From positions 1-64,000 of the forward strand of contig NVXR01000034.1 in the NCBI GenBank assembly GCA_002733995.1: a stretch of DNA of 64,000 nucleotides, read 5' to 3'. This DNA is from Desulfotalea sp. Its GTDB lineage: Bacteria; Desulfobacterota; Desulfobulbia; Desulfobulbales; Desulfocapsaceae. Positions 46,301 through 55,871 of the stretch are shown here, in pieces (position 1 is the stretch's first letter; each line of letters starts with the position of its first letter). Below the pieces are notes generated by a model. The model ran no database searches. It saw nothing but the letters and a program-made list of their open reading frames with translations, and was not told where the DNA came from. The translations under genes were made by a program, and so were the position numbers.

Positions 46301-48787
46301 TCAACTGTGGTCCTGAAGCTCATTGTATATTGTGGTGGCAAGTAGGTCGACTGTATATGGCTTTTTTAGATATGCCCCCGCACCAATTGCCTGTGCTTGT
46401 TTCACTCTGGATGTTTCAGAAAAGCCACTGACGATGATAGCTTTTTGCTGGGGATTAGTTGCTTTGATTATTTCAAAGGCTGCCAGTCCATCGTATTCTC
46501 CTGGCATGATCATATCGAGCACGAGAAGAGCGTAGTTTGTATTTTTACATTTTTCAATGGCCTCAAGTCCCGAAGATGCGGTCTCGGGTTGATAGTTGAG
46601 GCTTTCGAGTATGCTATGGGTGAGAACGCGCTGTTCTTCCAGATCATCAACGATTAAAATCCTTTCTTTGTTTCCTAAAAAGTCGTGCAAGGGGCTTTTC
46701 GTCTGCTCTCGTATCGGTTCGTTTGTTACGGGGAAGTAGGCTGTGAATGATGTTCCTTTTCCCGGTTTACTTTTAATGTTGATATAGCCGTCGTGGTCTT
46801 TTATCGTTCCCCAGACAACCGCCATACCGAGTCCGGTTCCACTTCTGCCCATTACTTTACTGGTATAAAATGGTTCAAATACGCGGTTGATTTCTCCTGT
46901 TGACATGCCAATACCCGTGTCTGAAACCGTTAAGGTTGCAAATTGGCCTGGTGGGATGATTTCGTAGCCCGCGTATTCTTCTTTTAGGGTAATTGCTTTA
47001 GTAGAGATGGTTAATACACCGCCCTCAAGCATCGCTTCTACACCATTGGTAAAAAAATTCATTAATATCTTGGAGAGATGGACAGTAGAACCTTTGATGT
47101 TGGAAAGTTCGTTGTCAAGGGAGATAATATATTCTACGCCCATCACCGGCTTGGTAATGGATCTGTGCTCGGGACTGATTAAAAACTCCCTGATGATGGT
47201 GTTGAAATTAGTAACAACCTGATGGCCAACACCACGCCGGGCGAGGGTGAGTAGGTCTTGGACTATTGTTGCCGCACGTTCCCCAGCTTTTTTAATGGTT
47301 TGCAGGGGTGTTGTCATTGGATCTTCCGGACCTCTGTCGATAAGCAGCATATCAGGATAACTCACCAGGCCGGAAAGGATATTGTTGAGATCGTGGGCAA
47401 CGCCACCTGCCAGCATACCGATTGCCTCCATCTTTTGGGAGTTTTTGAGTCGGTTTTGCAACTCTACCTGTTCGGTAACATCCTGGATATTCATGACATA
47501 TCCCTCTAACTTGTTTGCATCTGAATAGTAGGGACTAAGGGTGAGGTTCCAGTAAAAATCGTTGTTATGCCCTGGACGTGGTCGTGTTTGGATCTGTAGC
47601 GTTTCTCCACTTAGGCAACGGTTTACGCCCTCTTTTAATTCAAGGTTGTAAAAATCTTCACCTAAAAAATCAATAATCGACGTTCCTTCAAGTGGCTTTT
47701 TAAGTGGTGTCACTATTGATTGATAGGAAATGTTGGTGAATATATGCTTGTTGTTACTATTAATAATGGCAATAGCATCACTTGAGGCTTCAATGACCCT
47801 GGCAAACATTTGTAAGGTTTCTTCGGCCTTATGACGTTCTGATACCTGGTCTATGAGTTCCTTGTTGGCCCTTTGAAGCTCTGTTGTTCGATTACGAACC
47901 TGAAGACGGAAGAGAATGAGAGTGGCGGAAAGAAAAAGAGTAAGTGCTAATGCTGCGTAAAATGAGAGCAGAAGTCCGCTGGGGGCAGGAGTTTTGCTAT
48001 CCACATTGAGCCATTTGTTCATTGTTCTATAATAGATAGACGATTTGTCGGCTTTGAACTTGCTGATGTAGCGATCCATGGCTTGGGATATGTTTTGCTG
48101 TGTCCCTTTGGCCAAGGCATAGCGCATTTCAATGGGATTAAAGAGAATGGATGTTCCCTTAACAGAATAAGAGAGCTTATTATTTTCACCGTAAAGCCTG
48201 TTGACGGCAGCAATGTCGATAATCTTTGCCCGGAGCATTGCAAAAGTGGTTACATACGCATCTGTTTCGAAAAATCTGCATTTGATGTTGAGTTTCTTTA
48301 GCGTATCTTTCAATGCTTCAAAATGAATATCTCCAGCTTTGACACCAATAATTTTATCTTTTAGTCCAGGGAGTGATCCTATTTCAGATCCCTCTGAGGT
48401 GTAGAGTTCAGCCCAGCTCGCGAGTACCGTTGTATTGTTAAAATCGAAGAATTTCTCTTGTTGCTTAGAGTAGGGAACTGCTGGAAGAATGTCAATTTCA
48501 CCATCCTTGAGTTGGTTGAGTAGGTCGTTGTAATACCCGCTCCTGTAGGTTATCTCCCAGTGCTCTTTTGAGGCGATTTCTTCCAAGATATCAATGAAAA
48601 TTCCAGCTGGACGCCCACTTTCATCAACGAAGATAGTAGGCTTATTGTTGTAGATTCCAACGGTTATAGGGGGGCTGGCAAGTACCGCTTGAGCGGAAAG
48701 TGTAAGATAGAAAATGAAAAGATACAGGAGTTTTGTACGACTTCGATGTTGAAGAGGTGATCTGAGGTTGTTCATGGGTGTGCACAT
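46301..48787 (-). CDS. Hybrid histidine kinase with periplasmic solute-binding sensor domain
   Basis: An 828-residue membrane sensor. A signal-like segment (LLYLFIFYLTLSAQAVLA) precedes a solute-binding domain of the family-3 type (~38-265: VGIYNNKPTIFVDESGRPAGIFIDILE). A membrane span (LLLSFYAALALTLFLSATLI), a PAS domain (~330-440), a HisKA domain (His in MLAGGVAHDLNNILSG), an ATPase domain (GTGLGMAVVWGT) and a C-terminal receiver (ILIVDDLEEQR; Asp in LLVLDMIMPGEYDG) follow. It probably senses a small amino-acid-like solute. The first ATG is taken as start; another lies 12 bp downstream. Confidence 0.9.
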   Translation of the reverse strand: MCTPMNNLRSPLQHRSRTKLLYLFIFYLTLSAQAVLASPPITVGIYNNKPTIFVDESGRPAGIFIDILEEIASKEHWEITYRSGYYNDLLNQLKDGEIDILPAVPYSKQQEKFFDFNNTTVLASWAELYTSEGSEIGSLPGLKDKIIGVKAGDIHFEALKDTLKKLNIKCRFFETDAYVTTFAMLRAKIIDIAAVNRLYGENNKLSYSVKGTSILFNPIEMRYALAKGTQQNISQAMDRYISKFKADKSSIYYRTMNKWLNVDSKTPAPSGLLLSFYAALALTLFLSATLILFRLQVRNRTTELQRANKELIDQVSERHKAEETLQMFARVIEASSDAIAIINSNNKHIFTNISYQSIVTPLKKPLEGTSIIDFLGEDFYNLELKEGVNRCLSGETLQIQTRPRPGHNNDFYWNLTLSPYYSDANKLEGYVMNIQDVTEQVELQNRLKNSQKMEAIGMLAGGVAHDLNNILSGLVSYPDMLLIDRGPEDPMTTPLQTIKKAGERAATIVQDLLTLARRGVGHQVVTNFNTIIREFLISPEHRSITKPVMGVEYIISLDNELSNIKGSTVHLSKILMNFFTNGVEAMLEGGVLTISTKAITLKEEYAGYEIIPPGQFATLTVSDTGIGMSTGEINRVFEPFYTSKVMGRSGTGLGMAVVWGTIKDHDGYINIKSKPGKGTSFTAYFPVTNEPIREQTKSPLHDFLGNKERILIVDDLEEQRVLTHSILESLNYQPETASSGLEAIEKCKNTNYALLVLDMIMPGEYDGLAAFEIIKATNPQQKAIIVSGFSETSRVKQAQAIGAGAYLKKPYTVDLLATTIYNELQDHS

Positions 48788-49341
48788 TTTTAGAAAAACC
48801 GTTTTGAGGCTGGTTTTGTGATCGTCATAGCTTACAACTTTACTCTGAGTACCTGGGTCGTATCCAATTTTAAAACTATGATAGTTAAATATATGATGTA
48901 AGTGGTGGAATAGTCAAATTTCATCTAGCCCATCTCAACTATCAGTTGTGATTGTAACTGTCTTGAAAGTTTGTGGATGGCTGGTAATTGGCTGTTCTTC
49001 GGTAGAAATGGCTCAATATAGTGGCTGCGTATGGGCTGGTATTTGGCGAGTCGGGGATGTTCTTTTCTTTGCAAAGAAAATTTTTATGTTGCCACTCTTT
49101 GAGATAGTTACCCCCATTAGGACTACTGGTAAAGTTATAGAAGAGGCATATGCTTCCTCAGGTATGTTAGTTTTTAAAATGGAGGGGCTAATGAAAAGAC
49201 AAAGAAGGAAACATGCTCCAGATTCACCCTTTGAAAATGATCGCTATGCTCTGGCTTCCGAGAATATGTTGCTCTCTTTCATTGGCTTTTGCACTATTTA
49301 TAACGCTAACTTACGCATGGGATGAGCTCGGTTGCAGAGAG
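48788..49341. other. Gene-poor stretch between the hybrid kinase and bioD
   Basis: About 550 bp. A 125-codon frame at 48948-49325 on the plus strand has a hydrophobic start and no recognised domain; I judge it unsupported. No RNA or repeat was recognised. Confidence 0.5.
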
Positions 49342-50067
49342 TTAGGCGGTGAACTGTTTTCTCCTCATTAGCTCGTTGAAGAAGTCTGGGAATGTATTGT
49401 TTTTATAGTATTTGTCGAGGGCATCCATATCTATTATTGGGCAGTGAAAGTCGTTGATCTTTAAGTATCTTGCAATAACTTCTCGAGAATCACGAACAAT
49501 TCTAATATCAGTATCCTCAATTATATTATAGACGACGGCTGCAACGACAAGTTTCCTACTTCTTGCAAGCTCAAGGGCATTTAATGTGTGGTTAATTGAG
49601 CCAAGCCTTGAACTCGTGACTAGTATCAGAGGGTACTGATGTTCTTCTACAAAATCGAGAATGGTATAATCATCCATCAGGGGCACAGAAAGTCCCCCTG
49701 CTCCTTCTAAAAAAATGACATCAAATTGTTTTTGTAATTGTAATGTTGCTTGATTTATATGCCTGCAATCTATTCTTGTATCTTCTAGTTTTGCGGCAAG
49801 ATGCGGCGAGCATGGAAACTTAAAGAGATAGGGGCAGGTGGTCCCTTCTTTATCGACATGGTGTAGCTCAATTCCCATTATCTCACGATGCGTAACTATA
49901 TCTTCACTCATCTTAAGGCACCCGGTCTGGACCATTTTTTGAGTGATGACATTGATCCCATTTTTGAGGAATGATCGGGCCATTAGCCCCGTCGCAATTG
50001 TTTTTCCAATCCCTGTGTCAATGCCAGTTACGAAAAATAGTTTGTCTCCAGTTACGTTTTTTCCCAT
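49342..50067 (-). CDS. bioD: Dethiobiotin synthetase
   Basis: Closes the ureido ring from DAPA, CO2 and ATP. The P-loop-type opening LFFVTGIDTGIGKTIATGLM matches BioD, and EGAGGLSVPLMDDYT carries the second signature. I chose the ATG at 50067 because it follows the bioC stop by 4 bp and has GGAG upstream; 241 aa is normal. Last gene of the biotin operon. Confidence 0.93.
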   Translation of the reverse strand: MGKNVTGDKLFFVTGIDTGIGKTIATGLMARSFLKNGINVITQKMVQTGCLKMSEDIVTHREIMGIELHHVDKEGTTCPYLFKFPCSPHLAAKLEDTRIDCRHINQATLQLQKQFDVIFLEGAGGLSVPLMDDYTILDFVEEHQYPLILVTSSRLGSINHTLNALELARSRKLVVAAVVYNIIEDTDIRIVRDSREVIARYLKINDFHCPIIDMDALDKYYKNNTFPDFFNELMRRKQFTA

Positions 50068-50071
50068 CTGC

Positions 50072-50863
50072 TTATATCTCCTTCTTGGCAATTATTGTCG
50101 TAGAAAAATACGATACGGGAATTCCTTGCTCAGTCATAAAATCCTCTCGATACCTTTTTTCAAAATTTCTTAATTGAGAATGACTCCATTTTTCACCACC
50201 GAGACCACCCACACCCGTATCCTTAATATGTCGAAGAACAGCGCGGACAGAGGGTAAGAACAATCGGTCAATCTTGTCTTCTTGAACAATTATCTTAAAT
50301 CTTTTGCTGACTAACTGGAGGAGGGTCTTTGCCGAAAGATACTGCAAGCCTTTTCCTGTTATTTTGCGCACCTCACCCATTGTTCCAGGTCCAAATAAAG
50401 AGAATGCCAAAATGCCTTGTTCTTTAAGGCTACGATGAAACTTTTCAAATAGAGCATCCAGGTCATCTATCCATTGGAATGTTGACGATGAAATGATTAA
50501 ATCTAACTCCCCAGGAAGAGAGCAGTGCTCAATATCACCCGGCAGAGTTAAGACGTCTCTTACCTGACAAAGAGAAGGCCTGGCTGTTGTTAATTTACAG
50601 AACTCAGGCACAATATCGTTGAGGTACAAACTTTCTATCTCACAATTTTCGCAGAGAAAATCTGTTAACAAGCCGGTGCAGCACCCAACCTCAAGAACAC
50701 TGTTATATTTACACCTGTTGCTGGTCAGCAGAAGGTCTACCAGGCGCTGGCTGATTCGTCGTTGAACAATGGCATTCTCTGCATAGGTGTTGCGACTTGA
50801 TCTAAATGAATCAACAACACAGTTTTTATTTACCCTGATATCCTTCTTGCTCAAACTATTCAT
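50072..50863 (-). CDS. bioC: Malonyl-ACP O-methyltransferase
   Basis: Methylates malonyl-ACP to start pimelate synthesis disguised as a fatty acid. A SAM-binding fold is visible in SVLEVGCCTGLLTDFLCE (motif I), LDLIISSSTFQWIDDLDALF (a BioC signature near the active site) and LAFSLFGPGTMGEV. At 263 aa it is typical. The BioG esterase gene lies 12 bp upstream, supporting the BioC-BioG pair. Confidence 0.93.
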   Translation of the reverse strand: MNSLSKKDIRVNKNCVVDSFRSSRNTYAENAIVQRRISQRLVDLLLTSNRCKYNSVLEVGCCTGLLTDFLCENCEIESLYLNDIVPEFCKLTTARPSLCQVRDVLTLPGDIEHCSLPGELDLIISSSTFQWIDDLDALFEKFHRSLKEQGILAFSLFGPGTMGEVRKITGKGLQYLSAKTLLQLVSKRFKIIVQEDKIDRLFLPSVRAVLRHIKDTGVGGLGGEKWSHSQLRNFEKRYREDFMTEQGIPVSYFSTTIIAKKEI

Positions 50864-50875
50864 GTCTCACCAGAA

Positions 50876-51583
50876 TTATTCGTGCTCGGGACTTAATGGC
50901 AATCCAAGCAAGCACATGTCCATTATCTGTTCCCAATTATCGAACCTATTAAAAGGGTAGTGGGCTTCCTTTAATAAAATGATTTTGCAGTCTTTTCTTG
51001 TTTGCCAGAACGAAAGCTGATTTTTAGTAGGTACCACCAGATCTTTCATTGAAATCAGGATCTCTCGGTATATTGAATCGTTAGCGGTTAAACAATTGAC
51101 ACTGTTTTTAAGTACTGCTAATTCATACAGTTGATCTGCAACAGATCTCTGAGGTTGTCGCAGTAAAAACGTATCGAGGGTCGATTTGCTGCGGCACATG
51201 CGTTTATAAAAATTTAATCTACTCTGCTCGTTATACTGTTCCTGCGTGGAAGTATAGATAGCAGTAGGAATACCAAAATGGTCGTCAATCGGGCAAAGAG
51301 TGCCATTAATGGCAATAGCTCGTGATAAGCCTTTCTTAAATTTGGAAAACAGTTTTTGACCTGCCCATACCCCCATTGACCAACCAATTAAAGCATAACT
51401 TCTATAGTGGGCCAAGAGTTCTTCAATATTCACCTGACAGTTAAGATCGCTATAATCCCATAAGGTTAACACATCAAATGTTTCACTTTTCATATGGAGT
51501 ATAGGGTGTTGATCCATTCCCCAGCCGTTGCAGAAAATGATGAGATCTTCCCGCCCTTTTTTATGTAACCAGTACGATTTCAT
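50876..51583 (-). CDS. bioG: Pimeloyl-ACP methyl ester esterase, BioG type
   Basis: Removes the methyl group from pimeloyl-ACP methyl ester, ending pimeloyl synthesis; it replaces BioH. The nucleophile elbow GWSMGVWAG and the start IIFCNGWGMDQHPI are BioG signatures, and a His in EAHYPFNRF near the C-terminus is a candidate catalytic residue. At 235 aa it is typical. It lies between bioF and bioC on one strand with short gaps. Confidence 0.9.
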   Translation of the reverse strand: MKSYWLHKKGREDLIIFCNGWGMDQHPILHMKSETFDVLTLWDYSDLNCQVNIEELLAHYRSYALIGWSMGVWAGQKLFSKFKKGLSRAIAINGTLCPIDDHFGIPTAIYTSTQEQYNEQSRLNFYKRMCRSKSTLDTFLLRQPQRSVADQLYELAVLKNSVNCLTANDSIYREILISMKDLVVPTKNQLSFWQTRKDCKIILLKEAHYPFNRFDNWEQIMDMCLLGLPLSPEHE

Positions 51584-51596
51584 TGTAATTCAATAA

Positions 51597-52787
51597 TCAA
51601 CATGGGTCATTCGCGTTGACCAGGGTAGCAATCTTATCGGCGAGATATTCAAGATCACACCAGTCCATTCCGGCGGTAAGAGATATTCGGAAACGAGATG
51701 TGCCAACTGGTACTGTTGGGGGCCGAACTGGTAGCATTAAATAACCCTGCTCCCGCATGGCTTCGCTTAACTTCACCGTACGCTGGTCATCTCCGATAAT
51801 GACAGGAATAATGTTTGTTGTACCAGCCGTTTGCAGCTGTCTGTCCCGGAGAGTTTTTCTTAAGAGGTCGGAGATTCGTTTAAGCTTTTTTCGTTGTTGA
51901 GAAAACTGTGCCAGTTGACTAAATATAAAGATATTCCAACTGGTAATAATCGGCGGCAATGCTGTTGTGAAAATCAGAGATCGACTCTTGTTAATCAGAT
52001 ATTGATTTACTCTTTCCGAGCAAAGTAAAAATGCCCCCACAGAAGCAAATGCTTTGCCAAATGTCCCCACAAGAAAATCTATGTCTTCTAGTTGGTTCTG
52101 CTGTTCAGCCATCCCCAAGCCCTTTTCTCCATAGAGACCAACAGAATGCGCTTCATCTATGTAGAGCTGGCAAGCAAAGTGATTTTTTATTTCGACCAAC
52201 GCGCCTAAATCAGCAACATCACCGTCCATACTAAAGACCGATTCGCTGACGATGATCACCCGTCTGTAGCTTTTTCTCTGTTTTTCAAGCAAGGCCCGCA
52301 GGTGTTCATAGTCACAATGTCGATATCTTATGAACTTTGCAGCACTCAAGCGCATGCCGTCTACGATTGAGGCATGGTTGAGTTTGTCGGAAAGAATTAA
52401 GTCTGCTTTGCCCGTAAGAGCTGGGAGAATTCCAATATTGGCGTGATACCCGGAGTTATAGAGAAGACAGGCCTCTTTTGCATATGAGGTTTTAATTAAA
52501 TCTTCTAGTAAATGACTGTTTGTCGTGTCGCCGGTAAGCAGTCTTGAAGATGCGGCCCCCATTCCATAATTAACAAGTAGGGAGTCTGAATTAAGACAAG
52601 CGTAAAATCTATGGTGTAGCTCTTTGTCTCCGGCAATTCCAAGGTAATCGTTGGAGGATAAGTTCAGTAATTTCTGCTCCCGAATAACAACATTACAGCC
52701 TTGTTTTTCTGACACAGCGTCTAGTTGTCGCAACCGGCCATGTTTCTTTAAGTGAGCTAATTCATCGGACAACCCAGTCATACCCAT
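51597..52787 (-). CDS. bioF: 8-amino-7-oxononanoate synthase
   Basis: PLP enzyme that joins pimeloyl-ACP and alanine. The motifs LLNLSSNDYLGIAG, SLLVNYGMGAASSRLLTGDT, LYIDEAHSVGLYGEKG and the PLP-lysine region LVGTFGKAFASVGAF mark the alpha-oxoamine synthase family, and the operon identifies BioF. At 396 aa it is normal. It starts 2 bp after the bioA stop. Confidence 0.96.
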   Translation of the reverse strand: MGMTGLSDELAHLKKHGRLRQLDAVSEKQGCNVVIREQKLLNLSSNDYLGIAGDKELHHRFYACLNSDSLLVNYGMGAASSRLLTGDTTNSHLLEDLIKTSYAKEACLLYNSGYHANIGILPALTGKADLILSDKLNHASIVDGMRLSAAKFIRYRHCDYEHLRALLEKQRKSYRRVIIVSESVFSMDGDVADLGALVEIKNHFACQLYIDEAHSVGLYGEKGLGMAEQQNQLEDIDFLVGTFGKAFASVGAFLLCSERVNQYLINKSRSLIFTTALPPIITSWNIFIFSQLAQFSQQRKKLKRISDLLRKTLRDRQLQTAGTTNIIPVIIGDDQRTVKLSEAMREQGYLMLPVRPPTVPVGTSRFRISLTAGMDWCDLEYLADKIATLVNANDPC

Positions 52788-52789
52788 AG

Positions 52790-54085
52790 TTACAGTACCT
52801 TTTCTACGACTTGGCAGATTGCCCTGGTAAGAATATCTAAATCTTCATCTGTAATTATATAGGGTGGCATGATATACACCAGACAGCCAAAGGGACGTAC
52901 CCAAACCCCTTTTTCAACAAACAGACGCTGTATGGATGCGAGCTCAACGGGATTTTTCAGCTCAACAACACCAATTGCTCCCAAAATTCTCACATCAATA
53001 ACACCCGTCAAATCTTTACAGGGAGCCAGGCCTGAGCGTAACTTAGCTTCAATCCTTTGTATATTGTCCTTCCAGTCAACAGACAATAATAGATCAATTG
53101 AGCTAGCCGCTACAGCGCAAGCGAGAGGATTGCCCATAAATGTCGGCCCATGCATAAAGACCCCGGGCTCACCCTCAGAGATAACTCTGCCAACCTTTTC
53201 AGTTGTCAGGACCGCTGAAAGAGTCATATAACCGCCGGTCAAAGCTTTGCCGAGGCACATTATGTCAGGAGTTACGTCCGCGTGATTACAGCCAAAGAGC
53301 TCCCCACTACGGCCGAAACCCGTAGCAATTTCATCAACAATCAACAACACCTCATAAGCATCACAAAGTTTACGAGTTATACGTAAATACTCCGGATGAT
53401 AAAATCTCATACCACCGGCTCCTTGCACAATCGGTTCAAGTATAACGGCGCATATTTGCTGGTGATTGTTTTCTAAAAGAGTGTGCAAAGAATTAATGTC
53501 GTCGGGGTCCCAAGCAGCATGGAAGGGTGAACGAATCTTGTCGGCAAAATAGTATTCCGGCAACACTCCTTTGTATATGTTGTGCATACCAGTTACCGGG
53601 TCGCAAACAGACATTCCGTGAAAGGTGTCCCCGTGATAGCCGGACTTGACCGTCAGAAATCTGTTTTTACCTGTTCTCTTTTTAGCATGGAAGTACTGAA
53701 TCGCCATTTTCATGGCAACCTCAACTGCAACAGAACCGGAATCTGCATAAAACAGGCGATTGAGATCGGCCGGAGTTATCCTGAGAAGCTTTTTGGCAAG
53801 TTCGATTGCGGGGCTATGGGTTAAGCCACCAAACATAACGTGGGCACATTTTGCTGTTTGCTTGCAAATTGCCGCGTTAAGTACAGGGTGATTGTAGCCG
53901 TGAATAACTGACCACCACGATGCCATGCCATCTATAAGCTCACGGCCGTCTTGTAGGCGGATACGAACCCCATTGGCAGACTCGACAAGATAGGTCGGGT
54001 TTGGCCTTTCTATTGACGTATAAGGGTGCCAAAGATGCTTTGAGTCAAATTCAAGAAGCTCTCGTTCGTTTGTGTTCACCGACAT
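52790..54085 (-). CDS. bioA: Adenosylmethionine-8-amino-7-oxononanoate aminotransferase
   Basis: Class III aminotransferase that uses SAM as amino donor. The BioA signatures HLWHPYTSIERPNPTYLVE, DGMASWWSVIHGYNHP, FYADSGSVAVEVAMKMA and LIVDEIATGFGRSGELFGCN are present, with the PLP lysine in MCLGKALTGGYMTLSA. At 431 aa it is normal. Its start overlaps the bioB stop by 10 bp. Confidence 0.97.
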   Translation of the reverse strand: MSVNTNERELLEFDSKHLWHPYTSIERPNPTYLVESANGVRIRLQDGRELIDGMASWWSVIHGYNHPVLNAAICKQTAKCAHVMFGGLTHSPAIELAKKLLRITPADLNRLFYADSGSVAVEVAMKMAIQYFHAKKRTGKNRFLTVKSGYHGDTFHGMSVCDPVTGMHNIYKGVLPEYYFADKIRSPFHAAWDPDDINSLHTLLENNHQQICAVILEPIVQGAGGMRFYHPEYLRITRKLCDAYEVLLIVDEIATGFGRSGELFGCNHADVTPDIMCLGKALTGGYMTLSAVLTTEKVGRVISEGEPGVFMHGPTFMGNPLACAVAASSIDLLLSVDWKDNIQRIEAKLRSGLAPCKDLTGVIDVRILGAIGVVELKNPVELASIQRLFVEKGVWVRPFGCLVYIMPPYIITDEDLDILTRAICQVVEKVL

Positions 54086-55101
54086 TGTTCTCCTTGAGGG
54101 GGTGCTAAAGGAGCTGCTTTGGAAATATGGTTATGCCCCTGTATCTCGAATCCAAGCATTTGGAACATTTTCACGTCTGCTTCTAATCCCTTACCAAGGG
54201 TTGTGAGATAGTTGCCGACAATTGAGCCGTTTGCACCGGAGGTAAATAGTCTGTGTTGCTGGTCTCCTAGGATATCTCTTCCCCCTGCTATTCTTATAAC
54301 GGCCTTGGGGAGAATGAAGCGAAACATTGCAACCGTTGTGAGTATCTCGGTAGTAGACAGCGGCTTGAGGTCGGCAAATGGAGTGTTGTTTATCGGTGAT
54401 AGTATATTGATGGGGACCGATAAAATATTGAGTTTTTTCAGTTCAAAAGCAAGTTCAAGCCTTTGCTCAAAACTCTCCCCCATGCCAATAATGCCACCTG
54501 AGCAAACCTCCAACCCTGCATTTTGCGCGATTTTTATAGTTGTTGATTTATCCTCCCAGCTGTGGCTAGTGCAAATCTGAGGGAAGTAGCTACGGGAAGT
54601 CTCTAGGTTACAGTGGTAACGACTCACCCCCATTTCCTTGAGTTGCAATGCTTTTTGTGCTGTCAGAAACCCCATGGATGCACACAATGAAAGCTTGGTG
54701 TGTTTCTGCAATTCTTGGTAAATCTTTTGTAACTCACCTAGCTGTTTTTCGGAAACAGAACGCCCTGCCGTAACAAGAGAAAAACGCCTTACTCCATACT
54801 TCTCATTGTCTTTAGCCAGCAATACTGCGTGTGCTGTATTGACCTGTTCATAGTTGGTCACTTCAGCATCGTAATGCATTGATTGGGCACAAAACCTACA
54901 GTCTTCGGTACATATTCCTGATTTTGCATTTACGATTGAACAGAGATCTAAGCGATTATTATGTAGCCTCGCTCTCAGGTTGTCGGCACCTTTGTACAAA
55001 TCTTCTGGGGCAGATTGTAATGCTAATTCCTGTGCTTCTGTAAAGCTGAGATCTTCACCGTTGAGAATCTTCTCCAAACATTTCTCAATTGTATTCATCA
55101 A
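54076..55101 (-). CDS. bioB: Biotin synthase (radical SAM)
   Basis: Inserts sulfur into dethiobiotin. The radical-SAM cysteines occur in the BioB-type motif CTEDCRFCAQS, followed by YDAEVTNYEQV. Further BioB signatures are CSGGIIGMGESFEQR, SVPINILSPINNTPF and GANGSIVGNYLTT. At 341 aa it is typical. It is first in the operon, behind a BirA-like operator. Confidence 0.97.
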   Translation of the reverse strand: MMNTIEKCLEKILNGEDLSFTEAQELALQSAPEDLYKGADNLRARLHNNRLDLCSIVNAKSGICTEDCRFCAQSMHYDAEVTNYEQVNTAHAVLLAKDNEKYGVRRFSLVTAGRSVSEKQLGELQKIYQELQKHTKLSLCASMGFLTAQKALQLKEMGVSRYHCNLETSRSYFPQICTSHSWEDKSTTIKIAQNAGLEVCSGGIIGMGESFEQRLELAFELKKLNILSVPINILSPINNTPFADLKPLSTTEILTTVAMFRFILPKAVIRIAGGRDILGDQQHRLFTSGANGSIVGNYLTTLGKGLEADVKMFQMLGFEIQGHNHISKAAPLAPPQGEQCR

Positions 55102-55176
55102 AACCCCTGTCTAGCAATATGTTATGTCGTGAAATTCAAGATTGCGGCGTAGCTTTTTCTCCAACGCCCACCTGTT

Positions 55177-55208
55177 TCGTTAACCAGTGATTAGTGTAAT
55201 GGTAACGA
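55177..55208. promoter_or_regulatory. BirA-like operator of the biotin operon
   Basis: TCGTTAACC (55177-55185) and GGTAACGA (55201-55208) form an inverted repeat with a 15-bp spacer, very like BirA boxes (GTTAACC, spacer of 14-15, GGTTAAC); the right half lacks one T. It overlaps the -10 and start point of the predicted bioB promoter. Biotin-dependent repression by BirA is inferred; birA is not in this window. Confidence 0.72.
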
Positions 55209-55228
55209 GATGTGTGCTTCTTTGTCAA
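55199..55228 (-). promoter_or_regulatory. Promoter of the bioBAFGCD operon
   Basis: On the minus strand a perfect TTGACA (55228-55223) is followed after 18 bp by TACCAT (55204-55199), a 4-of-6 match to the -10. The start point is near 55192 and the leader about 90 nt. Confidence 0.7.
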
Positions 55229-55595
55229 GACATAAAAAATGTTGTATTCAAAACAAGGCGCTATGCGGATTTGTGCGGAAATACATGGTAAATGTGCTTC
55301 GAGAATAAACAGTTATTTGCTCGCGACGGCAGAAGAGATGAAGGATGAAGCCTTTGGCTTGGCGTTTTAGGATGTGATATCCAGCCGCCTGGAGTGGCTG
55401 AGCTCAGAAGCCTTGGTTGTGTGGGGGGGGGAGCAAAAACTCAATTAGGCCGTAATCATTGTGAGGTGATTGTGTGCTTTTGAGAGGACGTGCTGGGACA
55501 AAAAGGGAGTAATTAGGATAATGCGGGGTGGTAGGTGTTATCTACCTGACACGGAACGAGAGCTTGCTGGCCGTGCTTCGTGTCAGGATTCTTCC

Positions 55596-55835
55596 TTATC
55601 GTTTCGTCTTGAGGTATTCGATGATATCAGCACTCTCGTACATAGAGGTGTCGCCATCGATGAGAAACGGTACCATTGTCTTACCCCCGACCTTGAGGAC
55701 GACATCTCGGCCCGGTGTTCCAAGGGCGGCATCGATCAATTCAAAATCAGACCCGCTCACGAGTTCCATAGTTGCTGCAGCTGTTTCTACTTTTTTACAG
55801 AAAGGACAGCCTTTTCTTACGTAAATTTGGATCAT
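55596..55835 (-). CDS. Glutaredoxin-like protein (GST N-terminal fold)
   Basis: A 79-residue thioredoxin-fold protein with the redox motif CPFC in IYVRKGCPFCKKVETA, the cis-Pro in TMVPFLIDGD and a terminal helix MYESADIIEYLKTK typical of glutaredoxins and the GST N-domain. The tail position in the gshB/ABC operon suggests a thiol role. The ABC permease stop is 36 bp away. Confidence 0.85.
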   Translation of the reverse strand: MIQIYVRKGCPFCKKVETAAATMELVSGSDFELIDAALGTPGRDVVLKVGGKTMVPFLIDGDTSMYESADIIEYLKTKR

Positions 55836-55871
55836 TTTTTGTTTTTACCTTTTTATGTGTTTTGAATACGC

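Larger units (their letters stand above)
55102..55595. other. Biotin control region and gene-free stretch
   Basis: About 490 bp. The left part holds the biotin promoter and operator. To the right there is no supported gene, only a run of nine G at 55423-55431; a 131-codon plus-strand frame at 55470-55865 is antisense to the glutaredoxin-like gene and is not supported. Confidence 0.6.

Noticed and set aside
48948..49325. 125-codon plus-strand frame as a gene
   Set aside because: Non-ATG start, hydrophobic but patternless sequence, no recognised domain or RBS.
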